A stretch of DNA of 64,000 nt, from assembly GCF_006494535.1 (NCBI RefSeq), contig NZ_VHIQ01000002.1, forward strand, positions 524,508 to 588,507, in the 5' to 3' direction. Shown piece by piece: positions 1 to 9,036 of this stretch (within the stretch, counting starts at the first letter, position 1; each line of letters opens with the position of its first letter). This DNA is from Paucihalobacter ruber (GTDB taxonomy: Bacteria; Bacteroidota; Bacteroidia; Flavobacteriales; Flavobacteriaceae). The translations under genes were made by a program, and so were the position numbers. A model generated the notes under the pieces. That model was not told the DNA's origin. It saw only the letters and a program-made list of their open reading frames with translations, and ran no database searches.

Positions 1-702
1 ATAAAGGCAGAAATGGCATACAGAAAGGCTATTTCGAAACAACCCAACAAGGCTGCGGCCACATATAATTTGGGATATGGCTATTATAAAGAAGGTAATT
101 TAGAAGAATCGCTTTATCGCAATCAACAAGCAGCTAACGATGCTACTTCAAAGGAAGAGAAGCACAGAGCATTTCACAATATAGGTAATATTTTAATGAA
201 AAATGAACGCTGCAAAGATGCCGTTGAAGCCTACAAAAATGCTTTGAGAAATAATCCCTCCGATGATGAAACCCGCTACAATTTAGCCATGGCTAAAGAA
301 TGTGCCAAAAACGAACAAGATGCGGGCGATAAAGACGATGAAGACAGCGAAGACAAAAAAGACGAGAAAGACCAGAAAGATCAGGAGCAACAAGACCAGG
401 ATAAAAAAGATCAGGAAGGCGACGAAAACGATGATCAAAATAACCAGGGCGATGAAGATAAAAAAGATGGTGACGATAAAGAAGATGAAGAAGGTAAGCC
501 TAAAGATGATAAAGACCAAAACGATAAAGGAGATCAACAAGAAAAACAACAAGAACAACCAAAGCCTAGACCCGGTACATTAAATAATCAGCAGATAAGA
601 AATTTGCTCGAAGCTTTAAACGATAAAGAATCAAAGGTTCAGGAAAAAATAAATGCCGAAAAACAAAAAGGTGCAAAGGTTAAAAACGAGAAAGATTGGT
701 AA
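1..702 (+). CDS. batC: BatC-like TPR protein, 5' end cut by window
   Basis: The reading frame is open from base 1, so the gene starts before the window; the first visible ATG at 13 is internal. Residues of about 1-95 form tetratricopeptide repeats (AATYNLGYGYYKEGNLEESL, then NPSDDETRYNLAMAKE). A roughly 100-residue stretch very rich in Asp, Glu, Lys and Gln follows, then a basic C-terminus. TPR plus an acidic tail directly before batD is the usual form of BatC in the Bacteroidota Bat (Bacteroides aerotolerance) operon. The acidic run produces long spurious reading frames in other frames. The exact role of BatC is not known; it is presumed to act with BatA, BatB, BatD and BatE at the inner membrane or periplasm. 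Confidence 0.85.
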   Translation: MKAEMAYRKAISKQPNKAAATYNLGYGYYKEGNLEESLYRNQQAANDATSKEEKHRAFHNIGNILMKNERCKDAVEAYKNALRNNPSDDETRYNLAMAKECAKNEQDAGDKDDEDSEDKKDEKDQKDQEQQDQDKKDQEGDENDDQNNQGDEDKKDGDDKEDEEGKPKDDKDQNDKGDQQEKQQEQPKPRPGTLNNQQIRNLLEALNDKESKVQEKINAEKQKGAKVKNEKDW

Positions 703-753
703 ACAGTTGTAAGCTTTATACTAAGAAACAGATGTAATGCCGATTGAAGAATT

Positions 754-2514
754 ATGAATTTGAAAACTCACATAACACTTATTTTACTATTGATTTCGGT
801 TTCAATTTCTGCCCAAGTGCAGTTTGAAGCCAAACTCAGTAAAAACAAACTAGGCGTTAATGAACGGTTGCGTATTGATTTTGAGATGAATCAGGATGGT
901 GACAATTTTGTGCCACCCGATTTTTCAGATTTCACAGTGGTTGGTGGTCCCAACACATCGGTGAGTAATACCTGGATTAATGGTAAGCGATCTTTCAAAA
1001 AAACATATTCTTATTTTCTGGCACCTAAAAGAGTTGGGAAATTCACCATAAAACAGGCAGTGATTGAAATTGATGGCGAAGTTTATAAAACTTTTCCTGT
1101 AAATGTTGAGGTCACGCCGGCTGTAGAATTGCCCAAAGATCCCAATGATCCTGATTATGTAGCATCGCAAAACATTCATTTGGTAGCTGAAGTTTCAAAA
1201 ACAAGTCCGTATCTAAACGAGCCTGTAACGGTGGTTTATAAGTTGTATGTATCGCCTTCAACAGGCGTGAGCAACTGGCGTGAAATCGATAATCCGAAGT
1301 ATTCAGACTTTTGGAGCCAAAATATTCCAATTAAAAACATTTCAGTTCAAAATGGTCAGTTTAATGGGGAAGAGTATCGCTTTGTAGAATTGCGAAAAAC
1401 GGTCTTGTATCCTCAAAAATCGGGCGAATTAAAGATTGAACCCTTAAGCTTGGATGTTACCGTTGAAGTACCCACCAACCGTCGCGACTTTTTTGGCGGC
1501 CGCATGATGACTCAGGTCAACCAGCGTGTTACCGCAGGTGGCAGAACCATTAAGGTAAAGCCTCTGCCTGAGCAAGGTAAACCCGAAAATTTTACAGGCG
1601 CTGTGGGCGATTTTGATTTGGTGGTTTCAACATCAAAAAACCAGTTGAATGCCACAGAGTCTTTGCAATTGACTGTTGAAGTTTCCGGAAAGGGAAACTT
1701 GAAACTGTTTGAGTTGCCCAAACCAAAATTTCCAAGTGCATTAGAAGTATACGATCCTGTTAAAAATGATCAGGTTAATACGGCCTTAGACGGCATGTAC
1801 GGTACAAGAATAGAAAACTATACCATTGTGCCACAATTCAAAGGCAAGTATCCAATACCCGGTATATCTTTTTCTTATTTCGATCCTAAAACAGAGCAGT
1901 ATAAAACAATTACATCTAATGAAATGTTGATAGATGTTCTTGAAGATCCTAATAACCCAATAACAGCAACTCCCGCAACCCCTAATTTAAAACAACCCGT
2001 TGTTGCCAGTAATGCGTTCGCCTACATCAAAACCACAACCAAATTAGAGCCCCTAGAAAAATCTTATTTTTTTAGATCTAAAGTGTTCTGGGCTTCATTA
2101 ATTGCCCCACTTTTGGCAATTCCCCTGGCCATGGTTTTTAGAAGAAGACGCGAAACCTATCTTGCTGACGAATCTGGAAACAAACGACGAGCTGCCGACA
2201 GGTTGGCTAAAAAATTCCTCGGAAGTGCTAAAAAATCGCTTGGCAACAAAGAAGTATTTTACGAAGCGCTCGAAAGAGCCTTACACAATTATTTAAAGGC
2301 AAAATTGGGCATTGAAACCAGCGAGTTTACTAAAGATAAAATAGAATCGCTCTTAACAGAAAGAGAAGTAAGTAACGAAACTGTAAACAGCTTTTTGAAT
2401 GTACTTGAAAGTTGTGAATTGGCGCGATATGCACCGGTCACCAACGTTATGATGCAGCAAGATTACGATAATGCTGCTACTGCTATATCTGCAATAGATA
2501 AACAAATTAGGTAA
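754..2514 (+). CDS. batD: BatD family protein (protein BatD/oxygen tolerance)
   Basis: A 586-residue protein with an N-terminal signal peptide (residues about 1-20, ending SISAQ), a long periplasmic part with Ig-like repeats, one transmembrane segment near residues 443-462 followed by a basic RRRR stop-transfer, and a cytoplasmic helical C-terminal region. This is the architecture and length of BatD in Flavobacteriaceae. It lies 51 bases after batC and its stop is one base before the batE start, so the three are one operon. Bat proteins are linked to oxidative-stress tolerance in Bacteroides; the biochemical role is unproven. Confidence 0.9.
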   Translation: MNLKTHITLILLLISVSISAQVQFEAKLSKNKLGVNERLRIDFEMNQDGDNFVPPDFSDFTVVGGPNTSVSNTWINGKRSFKKTYSYFLAPKRVGKFTIKQAVIEIDGEVYKTFPVNVEVTPAVELPKDPNDPDYVASQNIHLVAEVSKTSPYLNEPVTVVYKLYVSPSTGVSNWREIDNPKYSDFWSQNIPIKNISVQNGQFNGEEYRFVELRKTVLYPQKSGELKIEPLSLDVTVEVPTNRRDFFGGRMMTQVNQRVTAGGRTIKVKPLPEQGKPENFTGAVGDFDLVVSTSKNQLNATESLQLTVEVSGKGNLKLFELPKPKFPSALEVYDPVKNDQVNTALDGMYGTRIENYTIVPQFKGKYPIPGISFSYFDPKTEQYKTITSNEMLIDVLEDPNNPITATPATPNLKQPVVASNAFAYIKTTTKLEPLEKSYFFRSKVFWASLIAPLLAIPLAMVFRRRRETYLADESGNKRRAADRLAKKFLGSAKKSLGNKEVFYEALERALHNYLKAKLGIETSEFTKDKIESLLTEREVSNETVNSFLNVLESCELARYAPVTNVMMQQDYDNAATAISAIDKQIR

Positions 2515-2515
2515 T

Positions 2516-3292
2516 ATGGCTAGAAAGTTAATTTATACCGGTTTTTTTATTGTTTTAGGATTTTTGTTTCTACTAAATACTAATAATTACCAACCTCAAA
2601 ACTCACAGTTATTTGAGGGGGCGAATAACTATTATAATGAAGGCGAATTTGAATTGGCTATTGAAAATTACGAAAGAATTATCAGCAATGGAGAACACTC
2701 TCCCGAAGTATATTTTAATCTAGCCAATGCTTACTACAAATCTAATAACATTCCTTCAAGTATCTATTATTACGAAAAAGCCTTAAAGCTTAAACCCGGC
2801 GATACAGATATTATCAATAACCTAGGCTTTGCACAAAATATGACCATCGATGAAATTGCGGCAACACCTCAAGTTGGTTTTAATAGAATCTACAGTAATT
2901 TGGTGGATACTTTTAGCTTTGATAATTGGTCTAAAATTGCGGTTGCAGCGATAGTAGTATTTGTTGTTTTATTTTTGCTCTATTATTTTTCGGCAAACAC
3001 AAATTTTAAACGCGCCACTTTTATTGGTAGTTTTGTTGGTATTATAGTGGCCATGTTTTCTTTATTTATGGCTTTTCAAAAGCAAAGCATTGATGATAAA
3101 TTTGACGAAGCCATTGTTTTTTCAAAATCTATCGATATTAAAAGCGAACCCAATTCAAGTAGTAACAACCTCTTTAGACTTCATGAAGGCACCAAGGTAA
3201 AAATTATAGACAATTTATCGGGTTGGAGTCATATTGAAATAGCCGACGGCCAAAAAGGCTGGATTCCTTCAGAAACAATAAAAGTGCTTTAA
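2516..3292 (+). CDS. batE: BatE: TPR and SH3 domain membrane protein
   Basis: 258 residues. An N-terminal membrane or signal segment (about 5-22) is followed by tetratricopeptide repeats (about 30-115, with YFNLANAYYKSNNIPSSIYY), two transmembrane helices (about 140-158 and 167-187) and a bacterial SH3-like domain at the C-terminus (about 205-258, ending GWSHIEIADGQKGWIPSETI). TPR, two helices and SH3 is characteristic of BatE. Its start overlaps the end of batD almost exactly (TAA, one base, ATG), indicating translational coupling. It is the last gene of the Bat operon here. Confidence 0.88.
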   Translation: MARKLIYTGFFIVLGFLFLLNTNNYQPQNSQLFEGANNYYNEGEFELAIENYERIISNGEHSPEVYFNLANAYYKSNNIPSSIYYYEKALKLKPGDTDIINNLGFAQNMTIDEIAATPQVGFNRIYSNLVDTFSFDNWSKIAVAAIVVFVVLFLLYYFSANTNFKRATFIGSFVGIIVAMFSLFMAFQKQSIDDKFDEAIVFSKSIDIKSEPNSSSNNLFRLHEGTKVKIIDNLSGWSHIEIADGQKGWIPSETIKVL

Positions 3293-3314
3293 CGCCGATT
3301 TATTATACAAAAGC

Positions 3315-3344
3315 TTGAGCATTCAATTACAAATGTTATCTTTA
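3315..3344 (+). promoter_or_regulatory. Promoter for the SulP/carbonic anhydrase operon
   Basis: TTG at 3315-3317, 19 bases, then TATCTTTA at 3337-3344. This matches the Bacteroidota sigma-ABfrA pattern (TTG, about 19 bases, TAnnTTTG) with one mismatch. It lies about 20 bases before the ATG of the small exported protein at 3364. Confidence 0.6.
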
Positions 3345-3363
3345 CAAAGCTATTGTTTAGGTA

Positions 3364-3660
3364 ATGAAAAGTAAGTTGTCTTCAGTAATTTTGGTTTTTG
3401 TATTTATGTCGTTTATTGCAACGCCTACACTAGTATATGCTTTTAACTTAGACCTCGACACTTCAGTATGTTTTCAAATGAGTGAAGAAGAACAAGAAAC
3501 CATTTCCAAAATTGATATCAAACAAATATTTAAAGAAACTAGTGCTTATTTTTCATTTGAAGGTAAAAATCCAAGTAACAACAGTCTTTTCTATAAAGAG
3601 CTTCATATCGAGACGATACTATTAACAACCTTTTCTCCACCTCCCGAATTTTTGTTTTAG
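3364..3660 (+). CDS. Small exported protein preceding SulP, unknown function
   Basis: 98 residues with a clear signal peptide (hydrophobic residues about 8-26) and an ending SPPPEFLF. A promoter lies just upstream and the SulP gene follows 68 bases later, so it is probably the first gene of the operon. The mature part (about 70 residues, with a FEGKNPSNNS stretch) matches no domain I recognise. I infer a short periplasmic or outer-membrane-associated partner of the transporter only from position. Confidence 0.65.
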   Translation: MKSKLSSVILVFVFMSFIATPTLVYAFNLDLDTSVCFQMSEEEQETISKIDIKQIFKETSAYFSFEGKNPSNNSLFYKELHIETILLTTFSPPPEFLF

Positions 3661-3728
3661 TCCAGTCAAACCTATTATCTTAATTCAATCATTTTATCAT
3701 TGCTCCTTTTTGGAGCACATTTTACGTT

Positions 3729-5291
3729 ATGTTTAAAACATTTAAAAACGATTTTCCTGCCAGTATTGTAGTATTTTTTGTAGCCTTACCACTTTGTTTG
3801 GGCATTGCCTTAGCATCAGATGCGCCGCCGCTTTCAGGCCTTATCGCCGGTATCATTGGCGGTGTAATTGTAGGTACATTAAGCGGTTCAAAAATAGGTG
3901 TTTCGGGCCCTGCAGCAGGGTTGGCGGCTATTGTGGCAGTAGCAATTGCCGAACTTGGAAGCTTCGAGGCCTTTCTGCTGGCTGTTGTTTTAGCCGGCGT
4001 TATTCAAATTTTATTTGGGGTACTCAGGTTTGGTGTTATAGGTTACTTTTTTCCAAACAGCGTGATTGTTGGAATGCTAACAGGTATAGGGATCTTTATA
4101 ATCTTGAAACAAATCCCGCATTTGTTTGGTTATGATGCGGCTGCCAATGGAGATTCTACTTTTGTGGCTTTATTCAATATGTTCAAATCAATTTCAATTG
4201 GGCCTCTCATTATTGGCGCCATTGGGTTGGCCATAATCATGCTTTGGGATAAAGTTTTAGGGCCTAAACACAAAATCTTTAAACTTGTTCAAGGCCCAAT
4301 TGTTGCAGTGTTGGTGTGTACAATTTTGAAATTAATATTTGATAATACATCGCTTGAAATTACGGGCAGTCAATTGGTTCGGGTTCCGGTGGCCGAAAGT
4401 TTATCGGAGTATGCAGGATTTTTATCTTTTCCCGATTTCTCTTATTTGAGCAATCCTGCTATTTATACAGTAGCATTTACAATAGCTTTGGTAGCAAGTT
4501 TAGAAACGCTTTTAAGTGTTGAGGCAACCGATAAATTAGACCCTGAAAAGAATATAACACCCACCAATAGAGAGTTATTTGCTCAAGGTATTGGTAATAT
4601 GGCATCAGGCTTGATAGGTGGTTTACCTATTACTCAGGTAATTGTGCGAAGCTCTGCAAACGTTCAGTCTAACGCTAAATCAAAAATGTCGGCAATAATT
4701 CATGGATTTTTACTTTTAATTGCTGTTATTTCAATCCCGATATTATTAAATCATATACCTAATGCTGTACTAGCTTCGGTGTTAATAATTGTTGGTTACA
4801 AATTGGCCAAACCAGCATTATTTAAAAAGTTCTGGGATAGAGGTTGGACGCAGTTTTTACCATTTATAATTACCGTTGTGGTTATTGTTGGAAAAGATTT
4901 GCTTTGGGGCATTTTCACCGGTTTAACCATTGGTATTTTTGTAGTGTTGCTAAAGAGTTTTCAAAACTCTATGTTTTTACACAAGAAGGAAAGTGCCGAT
5001 AAACACATAGTTAAGATGGTACTTGCTGAAGAGGTGACGTTTTTAAATAAAGCAGCAGTTCAACAGGCACTTAATGACATTCCGAAAGATTCAGCAATAG
5101 AAATAGATATAAGAAAAACCAAATACTTAGATTATGACGTTATTGAAATACTTGAAGATTTTAGTATTCATGCCAAGATTAAAAATATAAATATTGTGGT
5201 TAAATCTGAACGCGGTGTCTTTGAAAATCCTACGAGTTTTATCGATTTGATGAAACTTGAAAAGAACGAAGCGCATATTGCCGTGGAATAA
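3729..5291 (+). CDS. SulP family inorganic anion transporter
   Basis: 520 residues with 10-14 predicted transmembrane helices starting close to the N-terminus (FPASIVVFFVALPLCLGIAL), a conserved SGPAAGLAAIV stretch and a C-terminal STAS domain (about 430-515). SulP proteins carry sulfate, bicarbonate or other anions. The next gene is a carbonic anhydrase and an SbtA-type bicarbonate permease lies beyond it, so bicarbonate is the likeliest substrate (BicA-like use). Substrate is inferred from context, not from residues. Confidence 0.92.
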   Translation: MFKTFKNDFPASIVVFFVALPLCLGIALASDAPPLSGLIAGIIGGVIVGTLSGSKIGVSGPAAGLAAIVAVAIAELGSFEAFLLAVVLAGVIQILFGVLRFGVIGYFFPNSVIVGMLTGIGIFIILKQIPHLFGYDAAANGDSTFVALFNMFKSISIGPLIIGAIGLAIIMLWDKVLGPKHKIFKLVQGPIVAVLVCTILKLIFDNTSLEITGSQLVRVPVAESLSEYAGFLSFPDFSYLSNPAIYTVAFTIALVASLETLLSVEATDKLDPEKNITPTNRELFAQGIGNMASGLIGGLPITQVIVRSSANVQSNAKSKMSAIIHGFLLLIAVISIPILLNHIPNAVLASVLIIVGYKLAKPALFKKFWDRGWTQFLPFIITVVVIVGKDLLWGIFTGLTIGIFVVLLKSFQNSMFLHKKESADKHIVKMVLAEEVTFLNKAAVQQALNDIPKDSAIEIDIRKTKYLDYDVIEILEDFSIHAKIKNINIVVKSERGVFENPTSFIDLMKLEKNEAHIAVE

Positions 5292-5338
5292 TGTATTAAT
5301 CAAATTAAATAAAGAACTCTAACTTAAATATTATTATC

Positions 5339-5980
5339 ATGTCAAATATATTTTATAAAGGACTACTCGACAACAACAAGAAGTGGTCTGAGGGCAAGAT
5401 TAATGAAGACGCCGATTTTTTTAACAAGTTATCCAAACTTCAAAAACCACCGGTACTTTGGATAGGTTGTGCTGATAGTCGTGTGCCTGCCAACGAAATT
5501 ACCGGGACCAAACCCGGTGAAATATTTGTACATCGAAATATAGCCAATATGGTGGTGCATACTGATTTAAACATGCTAAGTGTTTTAGATTACGCGGTTA
5601 ATCATTTGAGTGTGAAGCATATTATTGTTTGTGGTCATTATGGCTGTGGCGGGGTACAAGCTGCTATGCAGAATAAAGATTTAGGTCTCATCAATAAATG
5701 GATTAGAAATATTAAAGAAGTCTATAAAGAATATAGGCAAGAAATAAATGCATTGGAAACAGAGAAGGAGAGATTGGATTTACTTGTTGAACTCAATGTG
5801 AAAGCACAGGTATTGGATTTAGCTAAAACTTCTATTGTTCAAAAGGCATGGAAAAATAATAAAGGTTTAAAAATTCACGGTTGGGTCTATGGTTTAGATA
5901 ATGGTATCATCAAAGATTTAAAGGTGTCTATGTCTAATACTGAAGCTTTAGACGATATATTTGTTTTAGATTTAGACTAG
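5339..5980 (+). CDS. can: Beta-class carbonic anhydrase
   Basis: 213 residues, the usual beta-class length. The zinc and catalytic residues are all visible: Cys44, Asp46 and Arg48 in CADSRVP, and His100 and Cys103 in HYGCGGV. It interconverts CO2 and bicarbonate in the cytoplasm. It lies 47 bases after the SulP gene and probably shares its transcript. Its stop overlaps the stop of the convergent SbtA gene by four bases. Confidence 0.96.
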   Translation: MSNIFYKGLLDNNKKWSEGKINEDADFFNKLSKLQKPPVLWIGCADSRVPANEITGTKPGEIFVHRNIANMVVHTDLNMLSVLDYAVNHLSVKHIIVCGHYGCGGVQAAMQNKDLGLINKWIRNIKEVYKEYRQEINALETEKERLDLLVELNVKAQVLDLAKTSIVQKAWKNNKGLKIHGWVYGLDNGIIKDLKVSMSNTEALDDIFVLDLD

Positions 5981-6939
5981 CCCAATTCAATTATTGCAAA
6001 ATATAAAGGCATTCCCAGGGTAATATTAAACGGGAAGGTAATACCCAAAGCCATAGGGATGTAAAGACCGGCATCGGCTCTTGGTTCGGCTAATTTCATA
6101 GTAGCAGGTACTGCAATGTACGATGCACTGGCTGCTAAAATGGCCAGTAACAATCTATTGCCCGAACTTTCCATAATAAACTGGCTAAAATACGCCACAA
6201 ATATTCCGTTTACTATAGGTATTACAATTCCGAATAAAAACAAGAACACCCCGTGTTTTCTAAAGCCTTTGATGCGTTTGGCTGTTACCATTCCCATTTC
6301 AAGCAGAAATAACGACAAAAATCCTTTAAATATATCGGTTGTGAAAGGCTCAATACCTCGGGCTTGTTCGGCATCTGCAATTAAACCAATAATTAAACTT
6401 CCTAATAACATTAAAACACTACCACCTGTTAAGGAGTGTTTTACCAAGCTACCAATAGAAATATCGTTCTTTTTTTCATTGTCAAATAGCATTATTAAGA
6501 TCACACCAATAATAATTGCCGGCACCTCCATAATGGCCATGATGGCTACCATATGTCCACCAAAATCAATGCTTTGTTGTTCTAAAAATGATACTGCCGT
6601 TACAAATGTTACGGCACTTACAGAACCATACGCTGCAGCAATGGCACCGGCATTAGGCACGCCGATTCGTTTTTTAAGAATAAAAAATGTATAAATAGGC
6701 ACCAAAGACGATAAGACAATGGCAAACACGATGGAGTTAAAAATTTCACTGTTAAAATCGCTGTGCGACAATTCTTGACCGCCTTTAAATCCAATGGCAA
6801 ACAGTAAGTACAGCGATATAAATTTGGAGGAATTTTCAGGAATTTTCAAATCGCTTTTTAAAGCGGTTGCAATAATCCCCAATAAAAAGAACAATAGTAC
6901 CGGATTGGTAATATTGCTAATAAGAATATCGATATTCAT
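5977..6939 (-). CDS. sbtA: SbtA-type sodium-dependent bicarbonate permease
   Basis: 320 residues with about 10 transmembrane helices and the family hallmark near residues 45-58 (LLFAIGFKGGQEL). This is the DUF897/SbtA family, whose cyanobacterial members import bicarbonate with Na+. No SbtB (PII-like) partner gene is adjacent. It is divergent from a LysR regulator and convergent with a carbonic anhydrase, which supports a role in bicarbonate supply. Family assignment is firm; substrate in this organism is inferred. Confidence 0.9.
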   Translation of the reverse strand: MNIDILISNITNPVLLFFLLGIIATALKSDLKIPENSSKFISLYLLFAIGFKGGQELSHSDFNSEIFNSIVFAIVLSSLVPIYTFFILKKRIGVPNAGAIAAAYGSVSAVTFVTAVSFLEQQSIDFGGHMVAIMAIMEVPAIIIGVILIMLFDNEKKNDISIGSLVKHSLTGGSVLMLLGSLIIGLIADAEQARGIEPFTTDIFKGFLSLFLLEMGMVTAKRIKGFRKHGVFLFLFGIVIPIVNGIFVAYFSQFIMESSGNRLLLAILAASASYIAVPATMKLAEPRADAGLYIPMALGITFPFNITLGMPLYFAIIELG

Positions 6940-7026
6940 TTAAAACATTTAAAATTCGTGCAAATGTAAATGCCTTTAATCATAAGTTTTTATTTAACTT
7001 TGTTATTGCTTGTATAAAATATATTT
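6940..7026. promoter_or_regulatory. Divergent promoter region between sbtA and LysR gene
   Basis: An 87-base region with back-to-back starts. On the plus strand TAACTTTG at 6995-7002 is a perfect -7 box for the LysR gene. On the minus strand TACATTTG (6968 down to 6961) is a perfect -7 box for sbtA. The -33 boxes are weak in both directions, which suits activator dependence. The LysR protein most likely binds between the two boxes. Confidence 0.6.
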
Positions 7027-7953
7027 ATGAATTTTACATTACACCAACTCAAGGTTTTTTCAGAAGTTGCGCATTTTAAGAGCATCACAAAAGCTGCTGA
7101 GGCGCTTAATATGACGCAACCTGCGGCATCTATTCAGCTTAAAAACTTTCAAGATCAATTTGATATACCTTTATACGATGTGATTGGCAGACAACTTTAT
7201 ATCACCGAGTTTGGTAAAGAAATTTACAATGTGGCTCAGGACATACTTAATCAAGTGTCTTCAATTAACTACAAAACCGAGGCTTTTAAGGGTTTGCTTA
7301 CCGGGAAACTCAGTATTTCGGTGGTGTCTACCGGTAATTATGTAATGCCTTATTTTTTGAAGGGTTTTTTGCAAAAGCATCCTAATGTAGAATTAATGTT
7401 AGATGTTTCTAATAAAACGCAGGTTATTAAAGATCTTGAAGATAATTTGGTAGATTTTTCGCTGGTAACCGTAAGTCCGCAACATTTAAAAGTACATCAA
7501 CAAGCCATTATGGGCAATAAACTGCATTTGGTTTCGGCCTACAATAGCCGGCATATCTCTAAATCTAAACTCAACATTAATCAATTAAACGATTTGCCGC
7601 TTATTTTTAGAGAAGAAGGTTCAGGAACCAGATTTACAATGCAGGAATTTTTTAAAGACTTAAACATCAAGCCTAAAATTCAGTTAGAATTGTCAACGCA
7701 CGAAGCTATTATTCAAGCTGTTGTAGCGGATATAGGTGTTTCTATTGTGTCTTTATTGGGAATTAAAAACGAGCTCGAACAAAAAGATTTAAAAATTGTA
7801 CCGGTAAAAGGCTTACCGCTTATATCAGAATGGAAATTGATTTGGTTGCAAAGCAAGACTTTGTCACCAGTAGCATTGGCATTTCTGGCATACGTGCGTC
7901 ACAATCAGCAGGACATCTACCATAGCTATTTTAGCTGGCAGGAAAAGTATTAA
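7027..7953 (+). CDS. LysR family transcriptional regulator (CbbR/CmpR-like)
   Basis: 308 residues. The N-terminal winged helix-turn-helix is clear (HQLKVFSEVAHFKSITKAAE, TQPAASIQLKNF), followed by a periplasmic-binding-like effector domain from about residue 90. LysR proteins typically regulate the gene divergent from them, here sbtA, 87 bases away. With carbonic anhydrase and SulP next to that, a CmpR/CbbR-like role in sensing inorganic carbon is plausible. The stop overlaps the stop of the convergent cvpA gene by four bases. Confidence 0.9.
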   Translation: MNFTLHQLKVFSEVAHFKSITKAAEALNMTQPAASIQLKNFQDQFDIPLYDVIGRQLYITEFGKEIYNVAQDILNQVSSINYKTEAFKGLLTGKLSISVVSTGNYVMPYFLKGFLQKHPNVELMLDVSNKTQVIKDLEDNLVDFSLVTVSPQHLKVHQQAIMGNKLHLVSAYNSRHISKSKLNINQLNDLPLIFREEGSGTRFTMQEFFKDLNIKPKIQLELSTHEAIIQAVVADIGVSIVSLLGIKNELEQKDLKIVPVKGLPLISEWKLIWLQSKTLSPVALAFLAYVRHNQQDIYHSYFSWQEKY

Positions 7954-8465
7954 ACTTCTTCATTAGAAGGTAACAGGTCTTCAAGTTCTGGCAATACTTG
8001 GGGAAATAGTTGATTGGCCAGGTTGTAAACCGGTTGATATAGCACGCTAGTCTCATCGTCTTGGTTTGGCGCTACATCAATATTCATTCGGTCTAAAACA
8101 ATTAAAATCACACTGCATATTAATGCCATTTTAAGCAACCCAAACACGGCACCAAGTAACTTATTGATCCAACCCAATGCTGCAAAATCAGCCAGTTTGG
8201 TTAAGGCTTTTCCTACTAAACTAATTACAAGAACAATGATTACAAAGGTTATGGCAAATGCGGCAATTTTGATATACTGTTCATCCCAGTCAAATTTTGA
8301 AGACAGCAATTCTGCAGCGTAATTACTAAAATGAATTGCGCCGTAAATACCAAAAATTAAAGCTAATAAAGAAGCAATTTCAACAAAAAGCCCTTTCATG
8401 AGTCCGCGCACCAAACCAAATAATAACAGCACGCCCAAAACAATATCAATTACCGCCATGTTCAT
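7950..8465 (-). CDS. cvpA: CvpA family inner-membrane protein
   Basis: 171 residues with four transmembrane segments and the family signature near the start (IDIVLGVLLLFGLVRGLMKG) and centre (GWINKLLGAVFGLLK). CvpA was named for colicin V production in E. coli, but in most bacteria it is a conserved membrane protein of uncertain role, often linked to envelope stress. It is a single leftward gene here. Confidence 0.88.
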   Translation of the reverse strand: MNMAVIDIVLGVLLLFGLVRGLMKGLFVEIASLLALIFGIYGAIHFSNYAAELLSSKFDWDEQYIKIAAFAITFVIIVLVISLVGKALTKLADFAALGWINKLLGAVFGLLKMALICSVILIVLDRMNIDVAPNQDDETSVLYQPVYNLANQLFPQVLPELEDLLPSNEEV

Positions 8466-8485
8466 TATTTTCAGTAAATATAACT

Positions 8486-8493
8486 TAACTTTG
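8486..8493 (+). promoter_or_regulatory. -7 promoter box of the 8528 gene
   Basis: TAACTTTG, a perfect match to TAnnTTTG, 34 bases before the ATG at 8528. No convincing -33 TTG at standard spacing. Confidence 0.5.
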
Positions 8494-8527
8494 CCAATCT
8501 AAAAATTCGAGAGTTAGCGCAGTTGTT

Positions 8528-8884
8528 ATGTCTAGAGATCAAATACTAAAAGAACGTTGGGAACAAGTGGTTTCAAAATTATCGCAACAATTTGCCGAGG
8601 GCGACACCTTAGACCTCGATGCCATTATATATTTAATCGGACTCCAGGAGCTACAACAACCGCACAGGCAATTTACCAAAGACCAGAAGTTAGAGCTCAT
8701 GCACATTGCCATTTGCCGCTTACTCGAACCTTATGGTTTTTATGATTTTGATTATATTGATAACGAAGGCTGGCCTCATTATAAAGTAAAAGAGCAATTG
8801 CCGTTTCTAAAATCGGGAGAACAAAGCATTCTCATGAAAGAAGCCATTGTTAACTATTTTTTAGAAACCGAATACATCGATTAA
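8528..8884 (+). CDS. Conserved hypothetical protein (118 aa)
   Basis: A soluble, acidic protein of 118 residues without signal peptide or membrane segment, ending in a helical LMKEAIVNYFLETEYID. It has its own -7 box and lies between cvpA and pheS. It has the look of a widely conserved Flavobacteriaceae protein, but I recognise no domain and no function. Confidence 0.75.
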   Translation: MSRDQILKERWEQVVSKLSQQFAEGDTLDLDAIIYLIGLQELQQPHRQFTKDQKLELMHIAICRLLEPYGFYDFDYIDNEGWPHYKVKEQLPFLKSGEQSILMKEAIVNYFLETEYID

Positions 8885-8983
8885 TCGCGGTGTTACCCCT
8901 AATACCTTTCGGGTCGCACTTTCTACCCAACTTGTTGGGGACAACAATTGCTCAATCGCTAACACAGGTTTCGTAAAAAAAAC

Positions 8984-8991
8984 TAAATTTG
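8984..8991 (+). promoter_or_regulatory. -7 promoter box of pheS
   Basis: TAAATTTG, a perfect TAnnTTTG, 45 bases before the pheS ATG. The 150-base gap before pheS otherwise holds only imperfect inverted repeats of the kind dispersed in flavobacterial intergenic regions. Confidence 0.5.
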
Positions 8992-9036
8992 CACTCCAAT
9001 TCAAAAGATTAGGATTTTTGAATAAAACGTTAGGTT

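Noticed and set aside
283..583. Two long frames (one very hydrophobic on the minus strand, one Lys/Thr-rich on the plus strand) inside batC
   Set aside because: They are shadows of the repetitive GAT/AAA/GAA codons of the acidic tail.
6116..6694. 192-codon plus-strand frame opposite sbtA
   Set aside because: Antisense to a well-supported membrane protein; no domain-like composition.
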